A DNA stretch of 64,000 bases from Schleiferilactobacillus harbinensis DSM 16991 (GCF_000425885.1 NZ_AUEH01000011.1:1-64000); one strand, 5' to 3'; shown: positions 27,269-36,421, counted from the first letter of the stretch. A program made the numbers and translations. Notes: generated from the sequence alone by a model not told the origin.

Positions 27269-27317
27269 AAAAATGCCGGCCCAAGGACTTGCACCATTGG
27301 TGTGTGCTACTGCCGGC
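27269..27317 (-). terminator. probable terminator after the major tail protein gene
   Basis: On the minus strand GCCGGC (27312-27317) and GCCGGC (27275-27280) can pair around an inner weaker hairpin, followed by ATTTTT. A partial terminator here would give more major tail protein than chaperone and tape measure. A 17-bp tandem duplication (AGCACTAACTAAATGTW, 27411-27444) touches the stop codon of the tail gene; otherwise 27239-27442 is empty. Confidence 0.5.
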
Positions 27318-27442
27318 TATTCAGCCAATGCTGAGATTGCTGTTCTGTCGTTTTGAGGTTTATAAGTTTATTCACTTGCTTGTTTTTAATTGCGTCAGAA
27401 TGAGCATCTCAGCACTAACTAAATGTAAGCACTAACTAAATG

Positions 27443-28099
27443 TTAGTGGCTCGTGGTCGTGGTCGTAGACGTGGACGGAGTGCTAGAGCCTGTGCCAGAG
27501 CCGGATGACGGAAGAGCATAGCCGCCAAACACTTCAGAATACATGTGTGCCTTATCAAAAGCTGAATCAAGGTCACTGTACAGTTTGTAAGGTGCACCAT
27601 TAAAAGCATCGCATGTAAGCGCTGTATAGGTCAAAGTATCGTCAGCATATTGACTAGCATTTGTGTCCGTCTGCAGATTGGCGCCAGCCTCGCTAAGGAT
27701 ACCATCGCCAAATCCATAATAAACATAGTGCAATCGGTCTAATGTCTGGGTCGTAATGAGCATGGCGACATGAGCTTGAATTCCTTGGTCGGTATACCCA
27801 CCTTTTTGGTCATTAATCATGCCCTTGATTTGTTGCTTGATTTCAAAATTCAAATCATTGATGTCGAGAGCCACACTGGGCTCAGCCATCGGAACGTCGA
27901 CGGCTTGAACTCTATTAAATCCATACTTCTTAACAGGTGTACCAGCCAGACCTGTGATGTTGGCTGTTTTGCCACCGAGGTCTGCACGACCAACGATGTA
28001 CAACCCATCTGTGCCCAATCCTTTACCTGTACCAGTGATTAATTTTTGGCTATCGTCTACCAAACCAAAAGCGATACCATATAAACCTACAGTTGCCAT
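27443..28099 (-). CDS. major tail protein
   Basis: The 218-residue protein forms the tail tube. It starts MATVGLYGIAFGLVDDSQ and contains the pattern LGGKTANITGLAG and ALDINDLNFEIKQQIKG found in lactobacillus phage tube proteins, and ends in a low-complexity GSGTGSSTPSTSTTTTTS tail that may stick out from the tube. Position after the tail-terminator gene and before the chaperones supports the call. Confidence 0.85.
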   Translation of the reverse strand: MATVGLYGIAFGLVDDSQKLITGTGKGLGTDGLYIVGRADLGGKTANITGLAGTPVKKYGFNRVQAVDVPMAEPSVALDINDLNFEIKQQIKGMINDQKGGYTDQGIQAHVAMLITTQTLDRLHYVYYGFGDGILSEAGANLQTDTNASQYADDTLTYTALTCDAFNGAPYKLYSDLDSAFDKAHMYSEVFGGYALPSSGSGTGSSTPSTSTTTTTSH

Positions 28100-28480
28100 T
28101 TAATCGTCTCCTAAAATTTTTGTTCTGCCAAAGTAAAATGTGTTAAAAAGCTGACTTGAAACAGGGTCTAATGTTCTCTGCCTAACTGCTGCAACCTGCC
28201 AATTCTGATGGACAAACGCCTTCATCATGCTGACTTCAATGTCTTCGGGGTCTGAATCAATGTCCTGCGAGTACCAAATCTGAACCTCAATCTCTTGATT
28301 TAATGCCCAAAAGTCGTTATTACCGAAAGATGCTGGATTATTGGCAGCATCAGTAATCAACACAACAGTTTTATCTGTGCTGTCTACCTCTGATTGCGGC
28401 AAGTTATTACCATACACAGCGTCAATACCACTAATGTTTGCTTGACTTAATAGTGTTACGGCATCATCTACAGTGCTCAT
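28100..28480 (-). CDS. tail completion protein, DUF806-like
   Basis: The 126-residue product lies between the HK97 gp10-like protein and the major tail protein, where the tail terminator is found. The sequence (VYGNNLPQSEVDSTDKTVVLITDA, then an aromatic QIWYSQDID stretch split by family) looks like DUF806 proteins of lactobacillus and lactococcus phages. Role assigned mostly by position. Confidence 0.7.
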   Translation of the reverse strand: MSTVDDAVTLLSQANISGIDAVYGNNLPQSEVDSTDKTVVLITDAANNPASFGNNDFWALNQEIEVQIWYSQDIDSDPEDIEVSMMKAFVHQNWQVAAVRQRTLDPVSSQLFNTFYFGRTKILGDD

Positions 28481-28896
28481 TGCTCGTCACCACCATTAAT
28501 CTTGGCGATAATTTCCTTATATTTCTCGGCTTCAGCCATAAATACAGCATCTTTGGCATCGTCTCGTGCATTATCTACGAAATGGTCGCCATGAATGTGT
28601 TTAGTGCCATCGTTCAGAAATCTGGCAACGAATGCTTTGTCTCCGAACCCAGCGACTGACTGTCCATTATGCTCACCATCAATATCACCAGTGGAAGACT
28701 TAATATCTTCAGACAAATGGCCATATCCACCACCATCACCCTTAGTGTCTGGGTGTTTTTCTTTGGTGGCCTCTTGAAGTTTATCAGCAAGCACATCGGC
28801 GCCAGCCTTGGTTATTTTTTCCTGGTCTTTAATGCTCAGTTGTGCCGCTTTACTCACCTGTTTAAGCCATTGGTCAAGTGCTTCACTCATGTCCAT
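28477..28896 (-). CDS. HK97 gp10-like neck/tail protein
   Basis: The 139-residue product has the family pattern of an N-terminal helix followed by GYGHLSEDI, FVARFLNDGTKHIHGDHF and a C-terminal helix. Gp10-type proteins join head to tail. It overlaps the next gene by four bases (ATGA type), showing translational coupling. Confidence 0.8.
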   Translation of the reverse strand: MDMSEALDQWLKQVSKAAQLSIKDQEKITKAGADVLADKLQEATKEKHPDTKGDGGGYGHLSEDIKSSTGDIDGEHNGQSVAGFGDKAFVARFLNDGTKHIHGDHFVDNARDDAKDAVFMAEAEKYKEIIAKINGGDEQ

Positions 28897-28898
28897 CG

Positions 28899-29243
28899 CT
28901 ATGCCCCCTTTGTTATTTTAACGAGGGTCAAGTAATCGTAACGAATGGCATTATTTGAATCGTCAGGACTAATGTCTGAAATGTTGTAAATAGTTCCACC
29001 AATTCTGGCTTGCTGTTGACTAGCATTTCTGTTGTCATGTCTGGTGATGATTGTGACTGAGTTATCCAATCGTGTACCAACAAGCGTGTACTGCTGGGAA
29101 AGTGTCCGCTTTTGCTGTTTGTAATGCAGACTATAAGCTGGCGCAAAGGTAGAAACATTGACGTGAGCACCATTCTGATGTGACCGTGGTGAACCCAATT
29201 CGACAACTCCACTGAAATCACTCGGAATAAAACTAACTGCCAT
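28899..29243 (-). CDS. head-tail adaptor (head closure protein)
   Basis: The 114-residue product is a small beta-barrel type protein between the gp6-like connector and the gp10-like protein. It includes RTLSQQYTLVGTRLDNSVTI split by a turn and the DYLTLVKI strand at the end, as in phage head closure proteins. I chose the ATG at 29243; an ATG two codons and a GTG four codons earlier are also possible. It overlaps the previous gene by 11 bp. Confidence 0.75.
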   Translation of the reverse strand: MAVSFIPSDFSGVVELGSPRSHQNGAHVNVSTFAPAYSLHYKQQKRTLSQQYTLVGTRLDNSVTIITRHDNRNASQQQARIGGTIYNISDISPDDSNNAIRYDYLTLVKITKGA

Positions 29244-29532
29244 TGTCATCACCACTTTGTTGATTGGCTGATGTATTAGCCTGCAAGTGAGCCAGCATCA
29301 TGAGCAATCCGTTTGGCATGCCATTGGACATCGTTCGGTCATAATACATGGTTGTCGCAAGCGTTTTAATTGCCGGAATAACTAATGAATCATTAGTGCT
29401 GACATCAGTTGAACGATTAACTACGTCTTTGGCTGTCGTAACCATTGTTCTGATAGTTGACAGCTCAGATGAATCAAGATTTAATTCTGAAAGCAGGTCG
29501 TCCGAAATCTGATTTATATCAATGTCTGCCAT
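29233..29532 (-). CDS. gp6-like head-tail connector
   Basis: The 99-residue helical protein matches the phage gp6-like connector pattern: an N-terminal segment with aspartates, a central helix (IPAIKTLATTMYYDRTMS) and a C-terminal tail. It has a GGGAG ribosome binding site and follows the capsid gene after 72 non-coding bases, as expected. Confidence 0.8.
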   Translation of the reverse strand: MADIDINQISDDLLSELNLDSSELSTIRTMVTTAKDVVNRSTDVSTNDSLVIPAIKTLATTMYYDRTMSNGMPNGLLMMLAHLQANTSANQQSGDDNGS

Positions 29533-29604
29533 GCCATCACTCCCTTCTGTAATGCCGCCGGTATTAACCTACTGTTTACTTTCTTTTGGCGACCAAATGC
29601 TTAA

Positions 29605-31521
29605 TTACTTACCAGAAGTGGGGGTCGAAGTGGTAGATGCCGTAGGCTTAAATGTAATGAACTTGCCGGCAGCCGTATCAGCAACCTTGTAATCGCTACG
29701 AATAGCAGCTAACAAAACCTGCTCAAACTGTTCGTTTCGGGCCCAGCTCAAGTTTACGTTGCCACGAATTGTTTCAAGGACAAATGCAGACAGGTCGCCA
29801 ACGAATGCCTTTTGGTCACCCTTATTGCCTAAAACGTCATCACTGACAACAAGGCAAGTAGCACCCAAGAATTGCTTACCCGTTGCAGAAGAAATAGAAT
29901 CTTCCAACAGGTAGCGACCATTTGCGTCCTTAGCCTTGTCGAGAGCTGCGAACATAGATTCGCTCAGTACCCACATCCGACTGCCATAATTCGACAAGCC
30001 AACGTTGTAACTGTCTTTCAAGTCATCAATTGAAGTAGCAGACACTGGAGTTGCTTGTTGCAACACGGCCCCAATCTGATGTTGTTCAGTCGATGAGACG
30101 ATGTTATTAACATATTGGGTCAACAGACCAACAATGTTCGGGTAATCTTGAGCCATTTCTAAACTGATAGGAAGTTGACCACGTCTCGTTTGAACATCAT
30201 AAGCAACAGGCGTGATGGTTGCATTACCAATCTGCGGGTTTTCAGCCAGTTCTGTTGCTGTTACCAATTGAGCATTAACTTTGCTCATGACTGGCAACTT
30301 ACCTGTCGGCGCTGAAACTTCTACTCGATTAACATATCCAGACAATTGTGTCGGGTCATTAGGCTGTTGCATAATATCAAGGACTTGGGACGGTAAAACT
30401 GCCTCACCTGCGGCTGAATCGAAACCAGCTGAATCGCGCTTAACTTCGCCGGTCCGTAAAAATTCTTTGAAGTCTCGAACCTGTTCGTCTTCTACTTTGT
30501 CTTCTGTTAAATTTTTAGCCATATCTTTAGCTCCATCTCTTTTATTTTCGTTTGGTTCTACGTCTTGTTCTGCAGTCTGTTCTGCTGGCTTCTTTTGGTC
30601 AAGAACAACATCATCACCATCATCTGAAGTGTCATCTGGTGTGGGTGCTTGTTGTGCCGCCAGTTGCTGACTGAGTGACTGAATCGCTTGTTGCAGTGTA
30701 GCAATCATGCTGACCAAATCACCGCTGGTTGGTTGTGTTGTTGTACCATCATCACTAGGTGTGGCAGGTGCTTGTACTGGTGCTACTGGTTCAGCATCAC
30801 GCTTTTCCTCTGCTGGCTGGTCAATGACTACTTTTGTGTTAATCTGCGCTTGTAAATCTGCTAATTGCTTCTTAAACTTTTCCAGCGACCGCATTTGCTC
30901 GTCTCTGTTTTCTGTTTCTACTTTTTCCTCTGGCTTTTCTGCCATCTTCACGTCTTCTTTCTTGTTGCTTAAAAACTGAGCCAAATCTCTCTGGACCTGA
31001 ACGCTTGTTTCTGTATAGGCTGGAATCGGCGTCAATGAAAGCTCAAAGACTTGGCCGACTTGATTGATTGTATGGACTGTATCGCCCTGACTGTTGACTG
31101 ACCAACTGTCTCCGCCATCAGCAATTGTGAAACCGAACGACATTCCCTTAATGTTTCCATTTTGTATGTTTGTAAATGTGTCATGCCCCAACTGTGTGTC
31201 TGGTAATGCCGCTGAGAAATGCAATCCGTCCTGCTGAACACTGGTTGTAAGCGTTCCAGCGTCTGCTCGTGCCAAAATGTTTGAAAAATCGTGCGAATAA
31301 AGCAGTAAAACACCGCTCAAATCGACATTATTTAGGGCGTTTTGGTCGATATATTCGGTAAAATTGCCCTTAATCGAGGGCTGATTAAACACCGCTGCAA
31401 CGCCTGAAATAGCCATATTTTGTCCATTTTCGGCCTGATTGTTGCTGTTTTCGTTGTCTAAGCCCGTTTCAGCCCGAATTTTGACATCAAATGTTCGTAT
31501 ATCCGTGTTTTTATCATTCAT
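29605..31521 (-). CDS. fused HK97-type prohead protease and major capsid protein
   Basis: One 638-residue reading frame holds three parts: an S78-type prohead protease (about 1-190; the histidine in LLYSHDFSN near residue 77 and the serine in GNIKGMSFGF near residue 128 fit its active site), a charged helical scaffold-like delta region (about 200-340, rich in E, Q, K), and an HK97-fold capsid domain (about 345-630; GQLPISLEMAQDYPN, SNYGSRMWVLSES). In most HK97-type phages the protease and capsid are separate genes. The ATG follows GAGGTG and overlaps nothing; a GTG five codons earlier also exists. Confidence 0.88.
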   Translation of the reverse strand: MNDKNTDIRTFDVKIRAETGLDNENSNNQAENGQNMAISGVAAVFNQPSIKGNFTEYIDQNALNNVDLSGVLLLYSHDFSNILARADAGTLTTSVQQDGLHFSAALPDTQLGHDTFTNIQNGNIKGMSFGFTIADGGDSWSVNSQGDTVHTINQVGQVFELSLTPIPAYTETSVQVQRDLAQFLSNKKEDVKMAEKPEEKVETENRDEQMRSLEKFKKQLADLQAQINTKVVIDQPAEEKRDAEPVAPVQAPATPSDDGTTTQPTSGDLVSMIATLQQAIQSLSQQLAAQQAPTPDDTSDDGDDVVLDQKKPAEQTAEQDVEPNENKRDGAKDMAKNLTEDKVEDEQVRDFKEFLRTGEVKRDSAGFDSAAGEAVLPSQVLDIMQQPNDPTQLSGYVNRVEVSAPTGKLPVMSKVNAQLVTATELAENPQIGNATITPVAYDVQTRRGQLPISLEMAQDYPNIVGLLTQYVNNIVSSTEQHQIGAVLQQATPVSATSIDDLKDSYNVGLSNYGSRMWVLSESMFAALDKAKDANGRYLLEDSISSATGKQFLGATCLVVSDDVLGNKGDQKAFVGDLSAFVLETIRGNVNLSWARNEQFEQVLLAAIRSDYKVADTAAGKFITFKPTASTTSTPTSGK

Positions 31522-31525
31522 TTGT

Positions 31526-32587
31526 CTAAAGAACACCTCGTTTCTGTAGCATTTGCTGTGCCTGCAGAGGGCTAATAGCTGGCGTTGTCCCTGAAAGCAA
31601 CTTCTGAATCTGGCTGATTAGTGTCCCATTATCAGCATCTACAGCACTAGATTCATCAAAATCAACAGGCACGCCAAGTTTGGCTGTTAGTTCGCCCTCC
31701 AAGGGCATTGTGTAACGTCGTAAAGTATTTCTGTACAGACTTTTCACCATGTCTAGGCTTGATTGTTCGTCTCCGGCGCCGTTTAAGTAGTTGCTTGGAA
31801 CGCCAAAAGCCTCTGCGACTGCTGTTTTACCAAAATCCATCGTGCTTAAAAACTTGGCCACGTCTGAATTGATTTGAAGTGAATCAAATGAATAGAGCTG
31901 ATCTTCGACAAGTGGTCTGCCAGCGTTAGCGCCTGTGTTAGCCTTTTCAAATGCTTCACGAGTTGCTTCTTTTTCCTCAGCGCTTAATGCACCTTCAGCA
32001 ACCTTGATTCTGATTGAAGGATTGATTGCATTCTTCAGTGTTGAAAGTGTCAACTGACTTGCAAAGTCTTGCATGTTTACACTCTGAACCAAACTCTGCA
32101 ATGGACTGATTCCGATTAATGAATCTGTTTGATTGCTTCCTGTTGAAAGCAGTCGAAAATGTAGCATGTTGCTGGCAGGGTAGTTAATTGTTCCACGTTC
32201 ATCTTGATAATTGACTGTGTAAGTCAGACTGTTTGCATCGTCAGCAAGTATCACATTGACATCAGATGGTGGTACCAGCTCAAGGCGGGTTGGAATGTTG
32301 CTTGAATCACGCTGAACAGTCACATAAGCGTTTCCGGACAATAACAAGGATGCTGTTACACTCTGCCAGAAGTTATAACCACTAATCAATGGGCTTGGAC
32401 TTTTCAATACATTTTCAAAAGGTGGTGTCGCTGAAATCGTTGAGCTTGCCACATCTGAACTCAGTAGGTTAATCACGGCAAAAACGTCACTATTTTTCAA
32501 TGCATACTCAGCTGAGACTAAATGGTTTGGAAGTATCTGCCCATTTGAAATGATGAAGCTGGACATGTTCGTCGAGGGAATTGTCAT
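31526..32587 (-). CDS. HK97-family portal protein
   Basis: The 353-residue protein forms the dodecameric ring through which DNA is packaged. Family signals are NSDVFAVINLLSSDVASST, LLLSGNAYVTVQRD and DFGKTAVAEAFGVPSNYL, with the DEQSS element after it. Length is at the short end of the family. It lies between the DUF1056-like gene and the protease-capsid fusion. Confidence 0.92.
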   Translation of the reverse strand: MTIPSTNMSSFIISNGQILPNHLVSAEYALKNSDVFAVINLLSSDVASSTISATPPFENVLKSPSPLISGYNFWQSVTASLLLSGNAYVTVQRDSSNIPTRLELVPPSDVNVILADDANSLTYTVNYQDERGTINYPASNMLHFRLLSTGSNQTDSLIGISPLQSLVQSVNMQDFASQLTLSTLKNAINPSIRIKVAEGALSAEEKEATREAFEKANTGANAGRPLVEDQLYSFDSLQINSDVAKFLSTMDFGKTAVAEAFGVPSNYLNGAGDEQSSLDMVKSLYRNTLRRYTMPLEGELTAKLGVPVDFDESSAVDADNGTLISQIQKLLSGTTPAISPLQAQQMLQKRGVL

Positions 32588-32629
32588 GGAGCGCCGTTCA
32601 AATTTCGTGAATGGATTAATCGTTTTCTA

Positions 32630-32812
32630 TCATCTCTTTTGTGTCTGGGGTGAAGTTGGCGATAATACCCAACCTAAAACCAGCAAGCAAACTCCCATCA
32701 CTACCAACCCAACAATGTTATTGATTAAAAAGCCAGCGACAGTAAATGCAACCAGCGAAGCCAGAAACAGCAACATTGGTAGTGCCTGCTTCAATTGTTC
32801 TAGTTTGTCCAA
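32630..32812 (-). CDS. small phage membrane protein, DUF1056-like
   Basis: A 60-residue protein with two adjoining hydrophobic segments (about 10-30 and 34-50). Short membrane proteins of this kind (DUF1056) sit between terminase and portal genes of lactobacillus and lactococcus phages. TTG start five bases after GGGGTG. It is the first gene after one copy of the repeated promoter-like element at 32849. Confidence 0.7.
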   Translation of the reverse strand: MDKLEQLKQALPMLLFLASLVAFTVAGFLINNIVGLVVMGVCLLVLGWVLSPTSPQTQKR

Positions 32813-32848
32813 TCTTTCACCCCATTTAGTTTCGTGTTATTTTTATCT

Positions 32849-32884
32849 CTACACTATATATACGTGCAACATGCACCGTTTTTT
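32849..32884 (-). promoter_or_regulatory. phage promoter-like element, copy 1 (before DUF1056-portal-capsid)
   Basis: On the minus strand the order is AAAAAACGGTGCA-TGT-TGCACGTATATATAGTGTAG. It has a GTGCA-N3-TGCAC palindrome in place of a -35 and a TATATA -10 region. Twenty bases (TATATATA side) are identical to copy 2 at 35607, and copy 3 lies at 43089. All three point into the phage genes. Confidence 0.6.
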
Positions 32885-32885
32885 A

Positions 32886-34754
32886 TCAGAAGCTGACATT
32901 CATTAAGAAAGCGTGCCGTTCTTCGTCTGACATGCCAGACAGTGGGTCCTTCTTGACTGATGCTGGGTCAAAATCAGGGTTAATGTCACTGTATTCATAA
33001 ATTGCCCTCGAAAAAGCATCGACAATAGCATCGACGCAGTCAATTTTGCTGGTGTAACGTTCCTTATCAACCTTTAGACCAGCACTATTACCCACAAGAA
33101 TGGCGTTGGTTAAGCTGTATTGGATAATTGGGTCGTCAGAATAATGAATGCGACCCTCTCTGAAAGCCTTTTGTAGCTGATGAGTTGGCCTGTCGAGGTC
33201 ATGTGCAGTCTGGCGAATAGGCATCATAGGCCACTTGTTTACTTGATTAAGCTCATCAAGAACATCACTGATTGCCCATGGGTCATAGCAAATAAACTTG
33301 ACGCTCAAACTGTTGGTTTCGATATAATCTGCCAACCACGTGACTACGCTATCATCGTCAATGTATCCCCACCGGTTTTTAGCAATGTCACAGTAACCTA
33401 ACTGTTCAGCTCGGCGATAATTGATTCCGTCTTGCTTTTCCTTGGTTAGAATATTGCCAGCAGTGTGGTTTAATGGAATCCAACTATGTTCTTCTATCCA
33501 GTAGTGTGTCTCATTTGACGTTTGGTATGGAAACACAAAAGCAATGGCAGTATCATCAGACAATTTGGACAGGTCAATGCCGATGTAGCAAGTCTGTCCA
33601 TGAATATCAATCGGTGGCGTTTCGCTGACAGCATTGTGAATGTCGTGAACATTTAAGAATCGGTTTTCTTTGACCGTCAGCCAGCAATTAAGGTTCTTAT
33701 TGATGAACTCACTGATTGAGCCATCATTTTTCTTTGTGTCTCGCTCTGAAGTCATTGAATCAAGCATTGTTTTACCTGCTGTAGGCAATAGAGGGTTGGA
33801 CTTAATCCAAGTGTCTGGCTTACTTACCTCGTCTTCGCTGTCTTGGCTGTAATTAACCAGCAAGTTATCGTCTAGTGCTCTTTGGTCATCGTGAATCATG
33901 GCATTGCGAAGCATCTTTTCGTCCAGAAATAGACTGCTTGTGCTGTCTGGATAGGCTGTTGAGATATTCCAAGATTGACTATCAAACGTTTGAACTTGAC
34001 CACTGGTGATTTTGCCGTTGTTTTCTTTAATTAAGCCAATACGACCATCATCGCCACACTCATCGTGGACAGAAAAAGCTAGGTGGTAACTATCGAACTG
34101 GCCAGATTCATCGCTTAAGCGTAACAGCTGGTTCTGACTGGTGTTTGATTTGACTGATTCCTCCCCAACCTTGACCTTGTTCTTCCTCATCCAGTCTCCA
34201 AACTGATTGTGACGCAGCCTATTGAAAGTGGTCTTTACATATCTCCAGCCTTTTTTACTCTGCTGAGAAACTGGGGCAATGTATGCCATGTCTTGATTTT
34301 GAAAGTGGGCAGATGCAATTAGGTATTGATAGGATAACAGAATGACAGTCAGATAAGTCTTACCGTTGGTCCGGGCGACACTAAAAATAACACGGTGGAA
34401 GCGACGCTCATCATTTTCATTTCGCCATCCCTGAGACCAACACAATAATGCTTTCTGCCATAGCGCTAGTGGTAATGGTCGGCCTGTGGTTGGGTCTGGA
34501 CATAGTGATGCAAATCCTAAAACCTCCCGGCATTTATCAAGAGAATAATGGAATGGGAAGTCGCCCTGATTGCTCTCTGCTCTGGCTAAGTCCTGAAGGT
34601 GTCGAAAGGCTTGCAACTTAATGTCTCGGCCAGCTAATACCTCGCCCTCCAAAACTTGAAAAGCATAAACAGTCCCTGGGTCACGATACTTGTCGGCGAT
34701 AGAATCATATATGCCATCATCACGTTGCATTTTGTAAGCCTTATCAACTGTCAT
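32886..34754 (-). CDS. terminase large subunit
   Basis: The 622-residue packaging motor has an ATPase domain (Walker A-like ARTNGKT at about 127-133, Walker B-like AFSVHDECGDD at about 230) and a nuclease domain (CYIGIDLSKLSDD, FICYDPWAISD, DCVDAIVDAF). It is Terminase_1-like. The listed ATG has no ribosome binding site. In frame, 13 codons earlier, an ATT (34793) or CTG (34790) lies behind AAGGGAG at the end of the small-subunit gene and would add the family-like LTSPD segment, so a rare start codon is likely. Confidence 0.92.
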   Translation of the reverse strand: MTVDKAYKMQRDDGIYDSIADKYRDPGTVYAFQVLEGEVLAGRDIKLQAFRHLQDLARAESNQGDFPFHYSLDKCREVLGFASLCPDPTTGRPLPLALWQKALLCWSQGWRNENDERRFHRVIFSVARTNGKTYLTVILLSYQYLIASAHFQNQDMAYIAPVSQQSKKGWRYVKTTFNRLRHNQFGDWMRKNKVKVGEESVKSNTSQNQLLRLSDESGQFDSYHLAFSVHDECGDDGRIGLIKENNGKITSGQVQTFDSQSWNISTAYPDSTSSLFLDEKMLRNAMIHDDQRALDDNLLVNYSQDSEDEVSKPDTWIKSNPLLPTAGKTMLDSMTSERDTKKNDGSISEFINKNLNCWLTVKENRFLNVHDIHNAVSETPPIDIHGQTCYIGIDLSKLSDDTAIAFVFPYQTSNETHYWIEEHSWIPLNHTAGNILTKEKQDGINYRRAEQLGYCDIAKNRWGYIDDDSVVTWLADYIETNSLSVKFICYDPWAISDVLDELNQVNKWPMMPIRQTAHDLDRPTHQLQKAFREGRIHYSDDPIIQYSLTNAILVGNSAGLKVDKERYTSKIDCVDAIVDAFSRAIYEYSDINPDFDPASVKKDPLSGMSDEERHAFLMNVSF

Positions 34755-34786
34755 GTCTGGAGACGTTAAATCAAATTGCTTAACAC

Positions 34787-35266
34787 TCAGAATTGATCAT
34801 CTCCCTTCTTCACCAATTCGGCTGCTATGTCATCAGTGTTACCATCGTCGTCATTTGTCTCGACATTCATCAAACTTGCTCTTGCCGCTGGGCTTAATCC
34901 TAATGATTCAGCCAATGACTTGACCTTTGCCGTTGCGCTATCTAAAACTTGACACGCTGGATTCTTCCGACCTGATTCCAACACCACGCCATTGTCTTGA
35001 ATGGCTTCGTAAGCTAGTCTCTCAACGCTGACTTGTTCACACAGTGCGGTCATTATGTTCTTATCGATTTGCTTAACAAGATGCTGAGCATTCAATTGAG
35101 GAACAAGCGTTTCCCATGTTGACCTAGCCACGCCTGATAGGTGTTTTGGTGCTCGTTCTTGTAACTTGTTCAGATTCTTTGTTTTGTCTATCAGTTCTTC
35201 GGTTCTGCGACGCTGGTCAGCCCTATCACTGTCATTGGTTGTTATTTTTATCTTTCTGCCAACCAT
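34787..35266 (-). CDS. terminase small subunit, P27 family
   Basis: The 159-residue DNA-binding subunit chooses the packaging start. It shows the P27 pattern: basic N-terminus, PKHLSGVARSTWETLVPQL, and the C-terminal KVKSLAESLGLSPAARASL. ATG after GGAGGGG. It comes directly after the cos candidate and the promoter-like element at 35607. Confidence 0.88.
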   Translation of the reverse strand: MVGRKIKITTNDSDRADQRRRTEELIDKTKNLNKLQERAPKHLSGVARSTWETLVPQLNAQHLVKQIDKNIMTALCEQVSVERLAYEAIQDNGVVLESGRKNPACQVLDSATAKVKSLAESLGLSPAARASLMNVETNDDDGNTDDIAAELVKKGDDQF

Positions 35267-35470
35267 TTGCGACCCCTCCTTTCTCTAAAATGACCAAAAA
35301 TGTTGATTTTAGGCCATTCCTTCGTCCATTTTTGCTTGTGATTTTGTATCTTTTGCTACGCTTTAACACACCACGAATGCCTTAACCACGCTGTTTCTGT
35401 GGCGGCTATACATGTGAAAAAAAGTTTTAATTTTTGCATATTTTTTGGGCGAGACCCATTTTGTTATGTG

Positions 35471-35502
35471 AGGTCCCCCCTTACACTTACGGGGGCGGGG
35501 TG
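35471..35502. other. candidate cos site
   Basis: GGTCCCCCC-N10-GGGGGCGGGG is a G/C-rich imperfect inverted repeat in an otherwise AT-rich non-coding stretch of about 430 bp (35267-35699), between an HNH nuclease gene and the terminase genes. HNH plus P27/Terminase_1 phages cut at cos near this place. The exact nick positions cannot be read from the sequence. The rest of the gap holds the promoter-like element at 35607. Confidence 0.45.
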
Positions 35503-35606
35503 TTCAGCGTTCTGCGTGTTATTTATTTTGTTATTTTATTTTGTGCAGTAATTATCAAGCGTGAACGTTAAACATGCTCGTGCTGTGCATCATTCGCTAT
35601 TTGTGC

Positions 35607-35642
35607 CTACACTATATATACGTGCAGTGTGCACCGTTTTTG
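35607..35642 (-). promoter_or_regulatory. phage promoter-like element, copy 2 (before terminase)
   Basis: On the minus strand: AAAAACGGTGCA-CAC-TGCACGTATATATAGTGTAG. Same palindrome and -10 region as copy 1. It would drive the packaging genes, passing through the cos candidate. Confidence 0.6.
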
Positions 35643-35699
35643 TAGCCATAAAAAAAAGAGCCAGCTGGTGTGCTGACCCCATAGATACTACCTAGTCCG

Positions 35700-36137
35700 T
35701 TACTCCAAGCTGGCTAAATCGTCTTGAGAAAAGTAATGTGCTTTGTTAATCACCTCCACATCCTTACACATCTGGTCAATGGACGATACAATGTCGACTT
35801 GGATAACGTCATTGTCTTGGTCAATAGTAACGTACCAGCCACGGCTCTCTAGTTCGTCGTAAAAATGTCTAGCTATTTCGTGACAGGAAAAGTATAGAAC
35901 CAATGGGTCGACCATGCCTTCGTACTCCATACCTTGAATGGCAAGGTTCAACTTTTCGTTTATCTGTTCTGCCAGACGTTGATACAGTCCTGCTCGGTTC
36001 ACCTTCCAAGCATACTCAGCAGTTTCAATCTCATTATCTTCGTTGCTTTCATACGTCATGCCTTGTGCCGACATTCTTACAACTCCTCCATCGAACTCTG
36101 CGTTTTCAATCTCTTCGTTTTCGTTTTCGTTTTCCAT
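35700..36137 (-). CDS. acidic phage protein of unknown function
   Basis: A 145-residue product with a very acidic N-terminus (MENENENEEIENAEF) and a folded C-terminal part with alternating aromatic and acidic residues. The ATG has a perfect GGAGG eight bases upstream; longer frames are rejected. It lies between the membrane protein gene and the cos region. I do not recognise it. Confidence 0.6.
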   Translation of the reverse strand: MENENENEEIENAEFDGGVVRMSAQGMTYESNEDNEIETAEYAWKVNRAGLYQRLAEQINEKLNLAIQGMEYEGMVDPLVLYFSCHEIARHFYDELESRGWYVTIDQDNDVIQVDIVSSIDQMCKDVEVINKAHYFSQDDLASLE

Positions 36138-36153
36138 GTCTTTTACCTCCATG

Positions 36154-36420
36154 TTATAATGCCGCCAGCTCATTTGAAAAGGTGACTAACCAGAACAGTG
36201 TCTCCATGATGCTCAATCCCAATGAAATAATTGCCCATGTTTTATCCCTTGAGCTTATTGACTTAGCAATTCCAATGCCGCCGAACACAATGCCAATGGT
36301 TGATAAGATACAGAATGGATTAATCCAAAATCCCATTGCCGCCATCACTATTGCTGTTATTGTGAATCCGTTTAACTTCTTGCTGTTGTTGACTAATACT
36401 TCATTCTGTTTGTCTGTCAT
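36154..36420 (-). CDS. small phage membrane protein, DUF4190-like
   Basis: An 88-residue protein with about three hydrophobic segments (17-37, 40-52, 62-80) and the pattern ISLGLSIMETLFWL. The layout recalls DUF4190-type membrane proteins. Unusual so late in the early region; role unknown. Confidence 0.55.
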   Translation of the reverse strand: MTDKQNEVLVNNSKKLNGFTITAIVMAAMGFWINPFCILSTIGIVFGGIGIAKSISSRDKTWAIISLGLSIMETLFWLVTFSNELAAL

Positions 36421-36421
36421 G

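Noticed and set aside
32849-32884. reading the GTGCA-N3-TGCAC element as a plus-strand terminator
   Set aside because: The stem is only five pairs, no plus-strand gene precedes it, and the third copy does not keep the stem while keeping the TATA part.
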